A stretch of DNA of 63,703 nucleotides, taken from assembly GCA_964443275.1 (NCBI GenBank), contig CAYUCE010000003.1:1-63703 (forward strand). The letters are read 5' to 3'. Both the position numbers and the translations under genes were made by a program. This document shows, piece by piece, positions 28,180 through 36,079 of the stretch. The stretch's first letter is position 1, and every line of letters starts with the position of its first letter. A model generated the notes under the pieces. It did not search any database and was not told the DNA's origin. It saw only the letters and a program-made list of their open reading frames with translations. The DNA is from CAYUCE01 sp964443275 (lineage in GTDB: Bacteria; Bipolaricaulota; Bipolaricaulia; CAYUCE01).

Positions 28180-28353
28180 AGCTTCCCTCCTTCCCAAATT
28201 GGGATATACTTTTATTTGTGGGCAATTCCTCTTATCTTTCCGGATGTAAATATCGCAATCCCGACGCGGGTCAATGACCACCGCCTCGTTTTTATCGCCT
28301 ATTAAATAAGAATAATGAGCAAGTCCTTTCGATTCGATACGTTCAAATAGCAT
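28180..28353 (-). pseudogene. N-terminal relic of a persulfide dioxygenase-type metallo-beta-lactamase gene
   Basis: The frame opens MLFERIESKGLAHYSYLIGD then EAVVIDPRRDCDIYI, which is the start of the MBL-rhodanese/persulfide dioxygenase family. After about 37 residues the similarity stops and the frame runs, in phase, into the pterin dehydratase gene. The HxHxDH zinc motif and everything after are missing. A fusion by deletion is the simplest reading. The ATG still has GGAGGGG upstream, so a chimaeric protein could also be made. Confidence 0.7.
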
Positions 28354-28418
28354 GTCCCCTCCTTTATCTAATGATAAGAGCTCAAAAATAACCCGGTACT
28401 TTTTTTTGAAAATACAAT

Positions 28419-29291
28419 CTAACGCGGTTTCTTACCGGTAACGGTTGGATTGTCCGGATGAGAACTCCATTCGGTAAACGAACCTTCATAGATTTTAACC
28501 TTCGGATAGCCCAGATACCATTTGAAAAGTATGAATTCGTTAGTTGCTTCTCGACCGGTTCCACAAGAGCAAATAATGGTCTTATCCTGGGTAATATTGT
28601 GTTTATTTAAGATGTCCTCAATTTCAGGGTCCGATTTAAGCAGGCGTTTGTTATCACCGTCCATTAAACTGGCCCAAGGAAGGTTAACTGCACCCGGGAT
28701 GTGACCCGGCTTCATCCAGGGACCTTGACCTTCATAAACTTTGGGTGGACGGGCATCAAGTAAGATGACTTCATCCTGATCTTTTATCTGGTTGAACTTT
28801 TCATATTGGACGAAGTAACCGTTCTGTATCTCCACCGAGAAATTGGAACTTTCTATTTGAGGAAACTCCTTGGTAAGTGGCTTGTTCTCCTTTTTCCATT
28901 TATCCAATCCCCCATCCAGAACGTATATATTGTGATGTCCAAAGCGAGCCAAGGTGTAGGCTACCATGGTTTGCTCTAAACCGTCTCCCCAGCCCTTGAA
29001 GGCCCCCGTACCGGTATATAAAGCTACCGGCACCTCCGGTTTTAGACCTACCCGACTAAAAACAGCCTCAATCGATTGGGAAGGTACATATTGGGCAGGC
29101 AGCCCTTTTTGTGGAACCCTAAGTAAACCTTCGTTTAGGTATACAGCCCCCGGTATATGTTCAGCAATGTAATCGTGGACATTGGGCTGTGAATCGAGGA
29201 TCATCAAATTTTCTTCATTAAGATGTTCTTCCAACCAATCTGTGGACACCCACTTTACTTTTCCCTCTCCGTAAGGATATTTCTTGTTCAT
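28419..29291 (-). CDS. Two-domain sulfurtransferase (thiosulfate/3-mercaptopyruvate type)
   Basis: Two rhodanese domains (about 10-140 and 160-285). The N-terminal one has no catalytic cysteine (ALYTGTGAFKGWG), and the C-terminal one has the active loop CSCGTGREATNEF. The 290 aa length is normal. It transfers sulfane sulfur to thiophilic acceptors. AGGGGGA lies 7 nt before the ATG. Nothing sequence-specific separates thiosulfate from mercaptopyruvate specificity with certainty; the CGTGREAT loop favours thiosulfate (inference). Confidence 0.9.
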   Translation of the reverse strand: MNKKYPYGEGKVKWVSTDWLEEHLNEENLMILDSQPNVHDYIAEHIPGAVYLNEGLLRVPQKGLPAQYVPSQSIEAVFSRVGLKPEVPVALYTGTGAFKGWGDGLEQTMVAYTLARFGHHNIYVLDGGLDKWKKENKPLTKEFPQIESSNFSVEIQNGYFVQYEKFNQIKDQDEVILLDARPPKVYEGQGPWMKPGHIPGAVNLPWASLMDGDNKRLLKSDPEIEDILNKHNITQDKTIICSCGTGREATNEFILFKWYLGYPKVKIYEGSFTEWSSHPDNPTVTGKKPR

Positions 29292-29461
29292 TTTATTCCC
29301 CCTTTATAGAGATTTTGATATTGTAACTACCTTTTGATAGCAAATAGTAACAAGATAGTCGTTTTTTGCGTAGACAAATTTGCCCGCTGCTCACAGTGGA
29401 AAAATCATATAACGAGATTTTCTTTTTACTTAGGTCTGTAGCTGATTTTTTAGTTTAACCA

Positions 29462-30346
29462 CTACATAAAAGTTTCCTTTAAGGCTTTAAAATCTATACC
29501 CTCCCATTTCCTCCTATCTATTTCCTTCTTTACTATAGGGCCATTCTTAAGTGCTGGGACCTGCTCTTCGTAGGTCGGCCTTTTGATCTGGTAAATAACC
29601 CCGATTGGGATTCTTTCCCCCCATTCTTTCCCTTTTTCATAGGCGGCAGTTTCATCGGAGAAATCATAATCCTCCTGACCTAATTTATACACCCTCTCAT
29701 TATAAAATTGGTAGGAAAATTCAGGGTTATAAGTCACACAAGGTTGAAATACGTCAACTAAGGAATACCCCTTATGCTCAATTGCTTTGACGAATATTTG
29801 GGTAAGATGAGGAACATCTCCAGAGTAAGCTCTGGCAATAAAGGTTGCTCCACAGGACAAAGCTACCGTTATTGGATTAAGAGGCGGTTCGATGGTTCCG
29901 GTCGGCGAAGTGGTGGTAATGAACCCTTTGCTGCTGGTGGGTGAATACTGACCTTTGGTTAGCCCATATACCCGGTTGTTCTCTACAATATGCGTAATAT
30001 CTATATTTCTCCGGCAGGCATGAATAAAATGATTTCCGCCAATTCCGTAGCTGTCACCATCCCCAGCAGTCACCATAATGTTCAAATCTGGGTTGGCGAG
30101 TTTGGCTCCGGTTGCCGCTGCCACCGGACGGCCATGAATAGTATGCATCCCGTTTATATTCATGTAATGAGGTAGTTTACTGCCACAACCTATTCCGGTA
30201 AATATGACTGATTTAGAAGGCTTAAGACCCAACTTCACTAGGGCCTGCTTTACAGAACCCAAAATAGCAAAGTCCCCACATCCCGGACACCACGTTGGGG
30301 ATACCGGATACTGATAATCGGCAATGGATACTTCTTTATCTGACAT
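29462..30346 (-). CDS. korB: 2-oxoacid:ferredoxin oxidoreductase, beta subunit
   Basis: This is the TPP-binding subunit of a 2-oxoacid:ferredoxin oxidoreductase. Cluster/TPP motifs are SPTWCPGCGDF, GIGCGSKLPHY, HGRPVAAATGAKLANP and the TPP loop GDGDSYGIGGNH with NNRVYGLTKGQYSPTS. At 294 aa it matches the two-subunit (alpha-gamma fused plus beta) class. It begins 1 nt after the alpha subunit stop. The substrate, 2-oxoglutarate or another 2-oxoacid, cannot be fixed from sequence, so the symbol is provisional. Confidence 0.9.
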   Translation of the reverse strand: MSDKEVSIADYQYPVSPTWCPGCGDFAILGSVKQALVKLGLKPSKSVIFTGIGCGSKLPHYMNINGMHTIHGRPVAAATGAKLANPDLNIMVTAGDGDSYGIGGNHFIHACRRNIDITHIVENNRVYGLTKGQYSPTSSKGFITTTSPTGTIEPPLNPITVALSCGATFIARAYSGDVPHLTQIFVKAIEHKGYSLVDVFQPCVTYNPEFSYQFYNERVYKLGQEDYDFSDETAAYEKGKEWGERIPIGVIYQIKRPTYEEQVPALKNGPIVKKEIDRRKWEGIDFKALKETFM

Positions 30347-30347
30347 C

Positions 30348-32102
30348 TTAATTTACCCCCTCAAGATTTTCGAGATTTTCTAAGATATAGTTCGGGCTTA
30401 GAGGCCGGCCATCGTATTTAGAAATCATGTAATCTACCTGTTTGCCAGTACGTTGTCTTATCAATTGTGCTAGCTGGCCAGTGGCATTACCTTCTATCAT
30501 AACTGTATTTTTTGCGTTTTCGATTATCTGGGCTACCCGTTCCTCAGGAAGAGGCCAAGCTTGCGGGAAATGATAGTGGTTGGCTGACTTTCCATTGTCA
30601 TTTAGCGAATCTGCAGCCTCTCGTATGGCTCCATAAGAGGAACCCCAACCTAAGAAGGTTATTTCTGCATTTTCCGGGCCGTAAAGCTTCGGTTTTATGG
30701 CTTCTTTGCGGGCACCTTTCAGCTTCTTCAATCTTTTCTGGACCATCTTGCTTCTTATTACCGGATCCTCGGTTATCTCCCCCTTTTCGTTGTGTTCATT
30801 ACCAGTAGTTTTGTACACTGCCTTTTGGTGTCCAGGCACCGCCCGAGGTGAAATGCCGGAATCGGTAAACTGATGCCTTTTGTACTCCCCCTCAAGGGTG
30901 TCCAAATCTTCTTCGGTAAGAAACTCACCCCGGTCGATGGCCGCTCCTTCCATGTCAATATCTCCCGGATCAACCACTCTAACCGAGTTAGCTAGATGCT
31001 GGTCAGCTAACACTATGACCGGGGTCTGATATTTTTCAGCCAGGTTAAAAGCTTCGACCCCGGCCCGGAAATATTCCTCCGGAGTTCCCGGAGTTAGCAC
31101 TATCCGTGGGAATTCTCCTTGAGAGGCATAAATTACAAATAGCAAATCACCCTGTTCTGTCCGGGTGGGAAGACCTGTGCTAGGCCCCGGTCTTTGTACT
31201 TCAGCTATTACTATCGGTGTCTCGGTCATCCCGGCCAGACCTAGAGCCTCTACCATCAAGGAGAATCCTCCTCCAGAGGTAGAACACATGGACCTAGCTC
31301 CGACAAAAGAAGCTCCTATAGCCATACAAACGGCAGCCAGCTCACTTTCCGTCTGCTTGTTAATTATTCCATATTCCTTGGCATAGCTACTTAACCCTTC
31401 GAAAATTGAAGTTGAAGGGGTCATGGGGTAAGCGGAGATAAAATTGCAGCCAGAAGAAATTGCCCCCAATACAAAAGCCTGATTGCCATCCAATACCATA
31501 CGCCTGGGGGCGTCTTTAACCGGTTTTAGATTATACTCAAATTTAGTGTCCAGGGTCTGAGCATACTCATAACCCGCCTTGGCCACCTGTAAATTATTTT
31601 TTACTACCTGATCGCCTTTTACCTTAAAATTCTCTTCGATTATCTCACCGATATAGTCAAGATCAAAATTGGTAAGACCGGCCGCCACCCCGATGCTTGC
31701 CGTATTAGCCATAACCTTGGCTCCACCTTCTTCTTTTGCAATTTTTGTTAAAGGCACGGGAAAGGGTATAATATCACGATTTTCTAGCTTGTCCTGATCA
31801 TAACCGAAATCCTCATCATATATTATTCCTCCCCCTTCTACTAAATCATCCAAGTGATGGTCGATAGAATCGGGAGTCAAAGCAATTAATAGATCCGCTT
31901 CTCCAAGGTGGGTGTAAATCTGTTCGTCTTTTATCCTGATTTCAAAGAAATTATGACCTCCCCTAATCTGAGAACGATAATCCTCTCTTCCAAACATAAA
32001 CAGGCCGCTTCGCCCTAAAGCTTTACAGAGTCCCAGGCCGGTTGACTGTATACCTTGCCCCGCATCTCCTCCCAGTATTAAGGTCATATCATTTGTTTTC
32101 AT
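30348..32102 (-). CDS. korA: 2-oxoacid:ferredoxin oxidoreductase, fused gamma-alpha subunit
   Basis: Residues 1-190 form the gamma domain (starting ILGGDAGQGIQSTGLGL) and about 200-584 the alpha (pyrimidine-binding) domain with SAYPMTPSTSIFEGL and CSTSGGGFSLMVEALGLAGM. 584 aa is normal for the fusion form found in many anaerobes and archaea. With KorB it makes or uses acyl-CoA with reduced ferredoxin. No cluster-rich delta subunit is adjacent, so a ferredoxin is the likely direct acceptor. Confidence 0.9.
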   Translation of the reverse strand: MKTNDMTLILGGDAGQGIQSTGLGLCKALGRSGLFMFGREDYRSQIRGGHNFFEIRIKDEQIYTHLGEADLLIALTPDSIDHHLDDLVEGGGIIYDEDFGYDQDKLENRDIIPFPVPLTKIAKEEGGAKVMANTASIGVAAGLTNFDLDYIGEIIEENFKVKGDQVVKNNLQVAKAGYEYAQTLDTKFEYNLKPVKDAPRRMVLDGNQAFVLGAISSGCNFISAYPMTPSTSIFEGLSSYAKEYGIINKQTESELAAVCMAIGASFVGARSMCSTSGGGFSLMVEALGLAGMTETPIVIAEVQRPGPSTGLPTRTEQGDLLFVIYASQGEFPRIVLTPGTPEEYFRAGVEAFNLAEKYQTPVIVLADQHLANSVRVVDPGDIDMEGAAIDRGEFLTEEDLDTLEGEYKRHQFTDSGISPRAVPGHQKAVYKTTGNEHNEKGEITEDPVIRSKMVQKRLKKLKGARKEAIKPKLYGPENAEITFLGWGSSYGAIREAADSLNDNGKSANHYHFPQAWPLPEERVAQIIENAKNTVMIEGNATGQLAQLIRQRTGKQVDYMISKYDGRPLSPNYILENLENLEGVN

Positions 32103-32170
32103 ATAAACCCCTTTTTCACATATTTTTTAAAAATAGAATATCGAGCGATATAAATAAATTACCGGTGAAT

Positions 32171-32455
32171 CTACACTTTTACTCCCACCCGGGGATTATA
32201 CTGAGGAAGCTTTGCCGCCTCGCACCTTTGTGGAGTGTCTTCCTTCATACACCGGCTTCCTATGGTATTTACCAGCTTAAAATGTTCACAGTTGGGGATC
32301 CCCCTGATTAACCTTACCTTACTCTGGCTTATTTTACACTCAGCTTCTTCACAAGCTATGGGAATACTCTTCAAACTTTTGCCGCAAATCTCACATTTTG
32401 ATAAATTCTGGTCCGCGTAATAAATTCGCCCACATTCAGAACATCTAAACTTCAT
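32171..32455 (-). CDS. Small cysteine-rich zinc-ribbon-like protein
   Basis: A 94 aa protein with two CxxC pairs (FRCSECGRIYY and SKCEICGKSL) forming a zinc ribbon or rubredoxin-like knuckle, followed by a part with four more cysteines (ACEEAECK, NCEHF, RCMKE, RCEAAK). GGGAGG lies 7 nt before the ATG. I do not recognise the second part. It precedes korAB on the same strand. Confidence 0.72.
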   Translation of the reverse strand: MKFRCSECGRIYYADQNLSKCEICGKSLKSIPIACEEAECKISQSKVRLIRGIPNCEHFKLVNTIGSRCMKEDTPQRCEAAKLPQYNPRVGVKV

Positions 32456-32483
32456 CTTTCCTCCCTCCCGTTTATTTTTAGTT

Positions 32484-32518
32484 AATAATAAGGGGCACCT
32501 TTTGACTTAGATGCCCCC
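32484..32518 (-). terminator. Terminator after the superoxide reductase gene
   Basis: On the minus strand GGGGGCAT pairs with ATGCCCC-type bases (TGCCCC) across about 14 nt and is followed by TTATTATT. It ends the ferredoxin-ferritin-SOR transcript before the zinc-ribbon gene. Confidence 0.7.
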
Positions 32519-32548
32519 TTTATCTCTAACTCTTTTTGTCAGGTTTTA

Positions 32549-32932
32549 TCAGGTAACACTGATTTTCTTCTCTGTCTCCCACAGACCATGCAGATTACAC
32601 TTTGCCCGTCCTCTAAGTGGGTGCCCGTGGTCTAACATTACCGTAGTTTTCATAACGTAATGACTTCTCTCCGGTGATAAATCCAGGCGAGCTAGGAAAG
32701 TGTCGCCGCTATAAAGCTCCATCCACTCTATGAAATGGCCAATTTCGTTTGGATGCTCCATATATTCACCCACTTTAACAGTAACCTCAAAGGGCTCTCC
32801 TTCTTTGACTGAGTCCGGAGCATCAATTATCACTGTGTGCTTTTTTTCCAGGGCGGACATTTCTTCCGGATCCCAACTTTCCGGTTTGTTTATTCCACAG
32901 AACAGGTCTTCCTCACAGGTTTTTTCTGTCAT
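32549..32932 (-). CDS. Superoxide reductase (neelaredoxin/class II-like)
   Basis: It reduces superoxide to peroxide without making oxygen, at a His4-Cys iron centre. Ligand-type motifs are EKKHTVII, HPNEIGHFIEW and the terminal KCNLHGLWE, with Cys and His in order. There is no N-terminal desulforedoxin domain, so it is the 1Fe form. I start it at ATG 32932 (MTEKTCEED) with GGGGG 5 nt upstream. It is the third gene of the ferredoxin-ferritin-SOR operon. Confidence 0.88.
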   Translation of the reverse strand: MTEKTCEEDLFCGINKPESWDPEEMSALEKKHTVIIDAPDSVKEGEPFEVTVKVGEYMEHPNEIGHFIEWMELYSGDTFLARLDLSPERSHYVMKTTVMLDHGHPLRGRAKCNLHGLWETEKKISVT

Positions 32933-32967
32933 TTTACCCCCTTTCATTAAGGTTAAGAAAAATTGAT

Positions 32968-33456
32968 TTACTCTTTGAGTAGATTTTCGAAGGTGTCTTC
33001 GTGTTCTATCTCCTCATCCAGGATATGTCTTATCAGATGAAATGTGGAAGGTCCCTTATAGTAAGGGCCGATTTGTTTAAGAATTTTATTGTAAACGTCG
33101 ATAGCACACCGTTCACCCTCAATGACCGCCTCAACAATTCCATTCAAATCCCCCGGGTCTTCGGGTAGATTAACTCGGGGGCAATTAGCCTGGTTTTCTA
33201 TATCACTCCAGGTTCTAATCGGCTGATCACCTAAAAACAAGATACGTTCGGCCAGTTCTTCGGCGTGCTCCAGTTCTTCTTCCGCTATCCTTTCCAGCTC
33301 TCTTGCCACCATAGGAGAACTCCTCCCCTCGGCAATTTGAGCCCCTAGCCAATAATAATGGTAGGCGATCCATTCATCTGCATATGCCTTTTTTAGGCTG
33401 GCGAGTAACTGATCAACATCCACACCACTGACTATTTCTCGCGCTTTTTTGCCCAT
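32968..33456 (-). CDS. DPS-like ferritin (DPSL/thioferritin type)
   Basis: A four-helix di-iron protein: ligands in ADEWIAYHYYWL, EEELEHAEELAE, IEGERCAIDVY and ILDEEIEHEDTF. Two cysteines, NCPRVNLPEDP and GERC, fit the pair seen in DPS-like thioferritins that detoxify peroxide with iron. About 162 aa. The ATG at 33456 has AAAGGGGG upstream. It lies between ferredoxin and superoxide reductase genes, so peroxide made by the reductase could be removed by this protein (inference). Confidence 0.87.
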   Translation of the reverse strand: MGKKAREIVSGVDVDQLLASLKKAYADEWIAYHYYWLGAQIAEGRSSPMVARELERIAEEELEHAEELAERILFLGDQPIRTWSDIENQANCPRVNLPEDPGDLNGIVEAVIEGERCAIDVYNKILKQIGPYYKGPSTFHLIRHILDEEIEHEDTFENLLKE

Positions 33457-33510
33457 TTTGACCCCCTTTCTTTTTGAAGTAATAGAGTATTTGCTCAATA
33501 GATCAGAAAC

Positions 33511-33777
33511 TTAAGGAGCGATGGTCTGGCCACTCTCCTGATCTATAAGTTCTATGGCCAGCATCGGACATCCATTGGCCGCCTGCTGGGCCGCTTCCTT
33601 ATCCGATTCCTCCACATCTATGGTTTGAATCTTATCCTCTTCCGATTCTCCGACCAAAGCCGCTTTGCCCCCAAATGGTCCCGAACCCTCTTCTTTGAAA
33701 TGGTCCGGATCAACGGCTGTACAGACAAAATTACTTTGACAAGCTTCTCTGTCCAATTTTAGTTGATACTTGGCCAT
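33511..33777 (-). CDS. Ferredoxin with three cluster cysteines ([3Fe-4S] or unusual [4Fe-4S])
   Basis: A small acidic ferredoxin of 88 aa. Only three cysteines are present: CQSNFVC (C-x5-C) and NGCPMLAIEL, the pattern of single-cluster [3Fe-4S] ferredoxins where the second ligand position is not cysteine. GAGGAGG lies just before ATG 33777; earlier in-frame codons are inside the ribosome site. It leads a three-gene operon with the DPS-like ferritin and superoxide reductase and has a strong promoter. Confidence 0.87.
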   Translation of the reverse strand: MAKYQLKLDREACQSNFVCTAVDPDHFKEEGSGPFGGKAALVGESEEDKIQTIDVEESDKEAAQQAANGCPMLAIELIDQESGQTIAP

Positions 33778-33831
33778 GGTACCTCCTCTAGTCAACTTAA
33801 AGGTTTTTGTGTGTAGCTTGAGATTTGATCT

Positions 33832-33860
33832 ATTATAACAAAACAGGAAAGTTTTGACAA
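33832..33860 (-). promoter_or_regulatory. Promoter of the ferredoxin-ferritin-SOR operon
   Basis: On the minus strand, TTGTCA (33860-33855), a 17-nt spacer and TATAAT (33837-33832) form a strong sigma-70-type promoter. Transcription would begin about 45 nt before the ferredoxin start. Confidence 0.85.
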
Positions 33861-33987
33861 GTATTGCCTCCGTAATAATCCCGATGATGTCAATCAGTAG
33901 GGCTATTTAAATTTAAGTTTGCACTCCCGGTCATCTTTTCTTATTTTGAACATGGCTCAAACACTAAAACTCTACGGAGGTATTTTT

Positions 33988-34245
33988 ATGACCGAAAAAG
34001 AAGATAAAGAAAAGAAAAATCAGTCTGGAGAAGAGGATAAAGAGACCCCCGATCTAGGATCGATCATGGGGGGAGGTGCTGGAGAAGGTTTAAGCGGATT
34101 AGGTGGTTTAATGGGGCAGATGAAAGCTATGGGGATGGGCAGTGGAAGGACCAATCCGCAACTTCTCAAGTCCGTACAAGACCTTCAGGCCAGACTATCC
34201 GCCATTGAAGACAAGCTGGATCAGGTTATAGAGAAGCTCGAATAA
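33988..34245 (+). CDS. Small acidic, glycine/methionine-rich protein with C-terminal coiled coil
   Basis: An 85-residue protein with a highly charged N terminus, a central glycine-rich stretch (MGGGAGEGLSGLGGLMGQMK) and a heptad C terminus (LQARLSAIEDKLDQVIEKLE). ACGGAGG lies 8 nt before the ATG at 33988. I do not recognise the family. It is divergent from the ferredoxin operon and upstream of the tmRNA promoter. Confidence 0.65.
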   Translation: MTEKEDKEKKNQSGEEDKETPDLGSIMGGGAGEGLSGLGGLMGQMKAMGMGSGRTNPQLLKSVQDLQARLSAIEDKLDQVIEKLE

Positions 34246-34262
34246 AACCGTTAAACGCAGGG

Positions 34263-34290
34263 TTGATTTATATCAAAGGTATGCTATAAT
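34263..34290 (+). promoter_or_regulatory. Promoter of tmRNA
   Basis: TTGATT (34263-34268), a 16-nt spacer and a perfect TATAAT (34285-34290) lie about 40 nt before the mature 5' end of tmRNA. Confidence 0.75.
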
Positions 34291-34329
34291 TTAATTGGTG
34301 CATATCAATTAAGTTCTTTGACATGTGAT

Positions 34330-34699
34330 GGGGGTGTATGGAATCGACGAGTCGTGACGAGAGAAGCTTCAAGTGGAGCGCCTGCCAGCTCCTAAAACTG
34401 GCGGATCTAAACTTAAATGCCAACACTGGCATGACGAACACCGCACCGACAGCCGCAGTAGCGGTTTAACTGGTGCCGCTCCGTTGATCCTCGCCCACGG
34501 GAGCAACCGGAGTGTCGACTAGGTGGGCTAAACCTGCTCTCCTAGTGGCGGGAAAGCAGGTGAGAAAACAAGTCACTCGGGTGATGGGTCTGTGTCCCGT
34601 GAAGGCCCGTTACCTTAAACAAAAAACGCAGGACTAAGCTTGTAAACGTTTCTCTGGAAGCGAGCTCGGACGCGGGTTCGATTCCCGCCACCTCCACCA
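34330..34699 (+). ncRNA. ssrA: Transfer-messenger RNA (tmRNA)
   Basis: The 5' end GGGGGTG pairs with CACCTCC at the 3' end, followed by A and encoded CCA. The T arm reads GGGTTCGATTCCC. The tag frame starts at GCC near 34419 and ends with TAA near 34469. It reads ANTGMTNTAPTAAVAV by my translation. The start ANT is like many actinobacterial tags, but the end AVAV differs from the usual ALAA recognised by ClpXP. Confidence 0.93.
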
Positions 34700-34720
34700 A
34701 TTTTATAACTCTGAAGGTGT

Positions 34721-36073
34721 TTGTTTAATTGCACTAACTTTCCTATGTACGCCAAAGAAAATCTTAGAATATTCTTTATAATCTTATCCCTCTCCCTACT
34801 TTTGCTCTTCACATTGGCTTACTCTCAAGGAACGTCGGACAAAGCCACTATATATTGGCTCAAGTTCGATTCCAGCGTCAATCCGGTAACCAAAGACTAT
34901 GTACTTGAGAATATAAGGCAAGCAAACCAGGAAGGTGCAGCCGCTATTATTATCCAGCTAGATACTCCCGGCGGGTTGGGAGCTTCTATGCGGGAGATCG
35001 TTCAGGCCATGCTCAATTCATCCGTTCCCACTATAGTCTATGTGGCCCCGGCGGGAGCTAGAGCCGGATCGGCAGGAGTTTTTATTACTTTGGCTGCCGA
35101 TATAGCGGTGATGGCTCCTGGTACTAACATCGGGGCTGCCCATCCGGTCAATCTGGGCGGTGAATCTCAGGACGAGGATCAACCAACCACGGAGAAAGCG
35201 GTGGAAGATACCGCTGCCTTTGCCCGCTCCTTGGCCGAACAGCAAGGTCGCAATGTAGAATGGGCTGAAAAAGCGGTGCGGGAAAGTTCTTCCATTACCG
35301 CTTCTGAAGCGCTAGCCAAAAATGTCATCGATTTTATGGCCGAAAATCGTGGTGAACTGTTAGAAAAAGTTGACCGCTACAAGTTCGCAAATGGAAGAAA
35401 ACAGGTGGAAGGAAGTAGCCTGGAGATCTCCGGGGCGGATATCAAGGAAATTCAGATGGGCCTCAAGGAACGCCTTTTAAATTATTTAGCCGATCCTAAT
35501 GTAGTCTACCTTCTGCTTATGATCGGAATTTACGGACTTATCTATGAGTTCTTTCAGCCGGGAATAGGGTTTGGGCTGGCCGCCGGGGGGATCTTTTTGC
35601 TGCTTGCCTTTCTGGGACTACAAATCCTGCCCGTCAATTTAGTGGGAGTTGGACTGCTTATCTTTGGGGCCCTTCTAATGGTCTTAGATGCCTTTACTCC
35701 CACCCAGGGCATTTTAACTACCGGCGGGGTGATATCTCTTTTATTTGGTTCATTTACCTTATTTGACATAGAGAGTCCGGCGATTAGTCTGGATTGGTGG
35801 ACGGTAGTGCTCACCGTGGGGACTGTAACTATTTTGTTCATATTTATTATAAGCAAGGGTCTTTTGGTTCAAAGTAGAAAGGTCACCACGGGAGTAAGCG
35901 GAATGATCGGGGCGGTGGGAGTAGCTAGGGAGGACATTTACGGCACCGGGAAAGTGTTTGTTAAAGGTGAGCTGTGGACTGCCCAATCCCCTTATGATGA
36001 AGAGATCAAAAAAGGTGATGAGATTATTGTAGAACAAGTTAAGGACGGTAAACTGGTGGTAAAAAGGAGATAG
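34721..36073 (+). CDS. nfeD: NfeD-family membrane serine protease
   Basis: NfeD1b proteins have a periplasmic/extracellular ClpP-like 1510-N protease domain, four or more membrane helices and a C-terminal OB-type NfeD domain. The catalytic serine is in GARAGSAGVFI, with IGAAHPV following, and the C-terminal domain starts near GMIGAVGVAREDI. The N-terminal signal is about residues 14-35. A TTG start at 34721 with GAAGG upstream is the best choice; ATG 34745 is an alternative. It begins 22 nt after tmRNA and may share its transcript. It normally partners a stomatin/SPFH protein, which is not seen nearby. Confidence 0.9.
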   Translation: MFNCTNFPMYAKENLRIFFIILSLSLLLLFTLAYSQGTSDKATIYWLKFDSSVNPVTKDYVLENIRQANQEGAAAIIIQLDTPGGLGASMREIVQAMLNSSVPTIVYVAPAGARAGSAGVFITLAADIAVMAPGTNIGAAHPVNLGGESQDEDQPTTEKAVEDTAAFARSLAEQQGRNVEWAEKAVRESSSITASEALAKNVIDFMAENRGELLEKVDRYKFANGRKQVEGSSLEISGADIKEIQMGLKERLLNYLADPNVVYLLLMIGIYGLIYEFFQPGIGFGLAAGGIFLLLAFLGLQILPVNLVGVGLLIFGALLMVLDAFTPTQGILTTGGVISLLFGSFTLFDIESPAISLDWWTVVLTVGTVTILFIFIISKGLLVQSRKVTTGVSGMIGAVGVAREDIYGTGKVFVKGELWTAQSPYDEEIKKGDEIIVEQVKDGKLVVKRR

Positions 36074-36079
36074 CCGCCT

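Noticed and set aside
28180..28353. N-terminal domain of the pterin dehydratase
   Set aside because: The pterin dehydratase has its own strong ribosome site and family-typical start at 28179, and the upstream residues belong to a different family.
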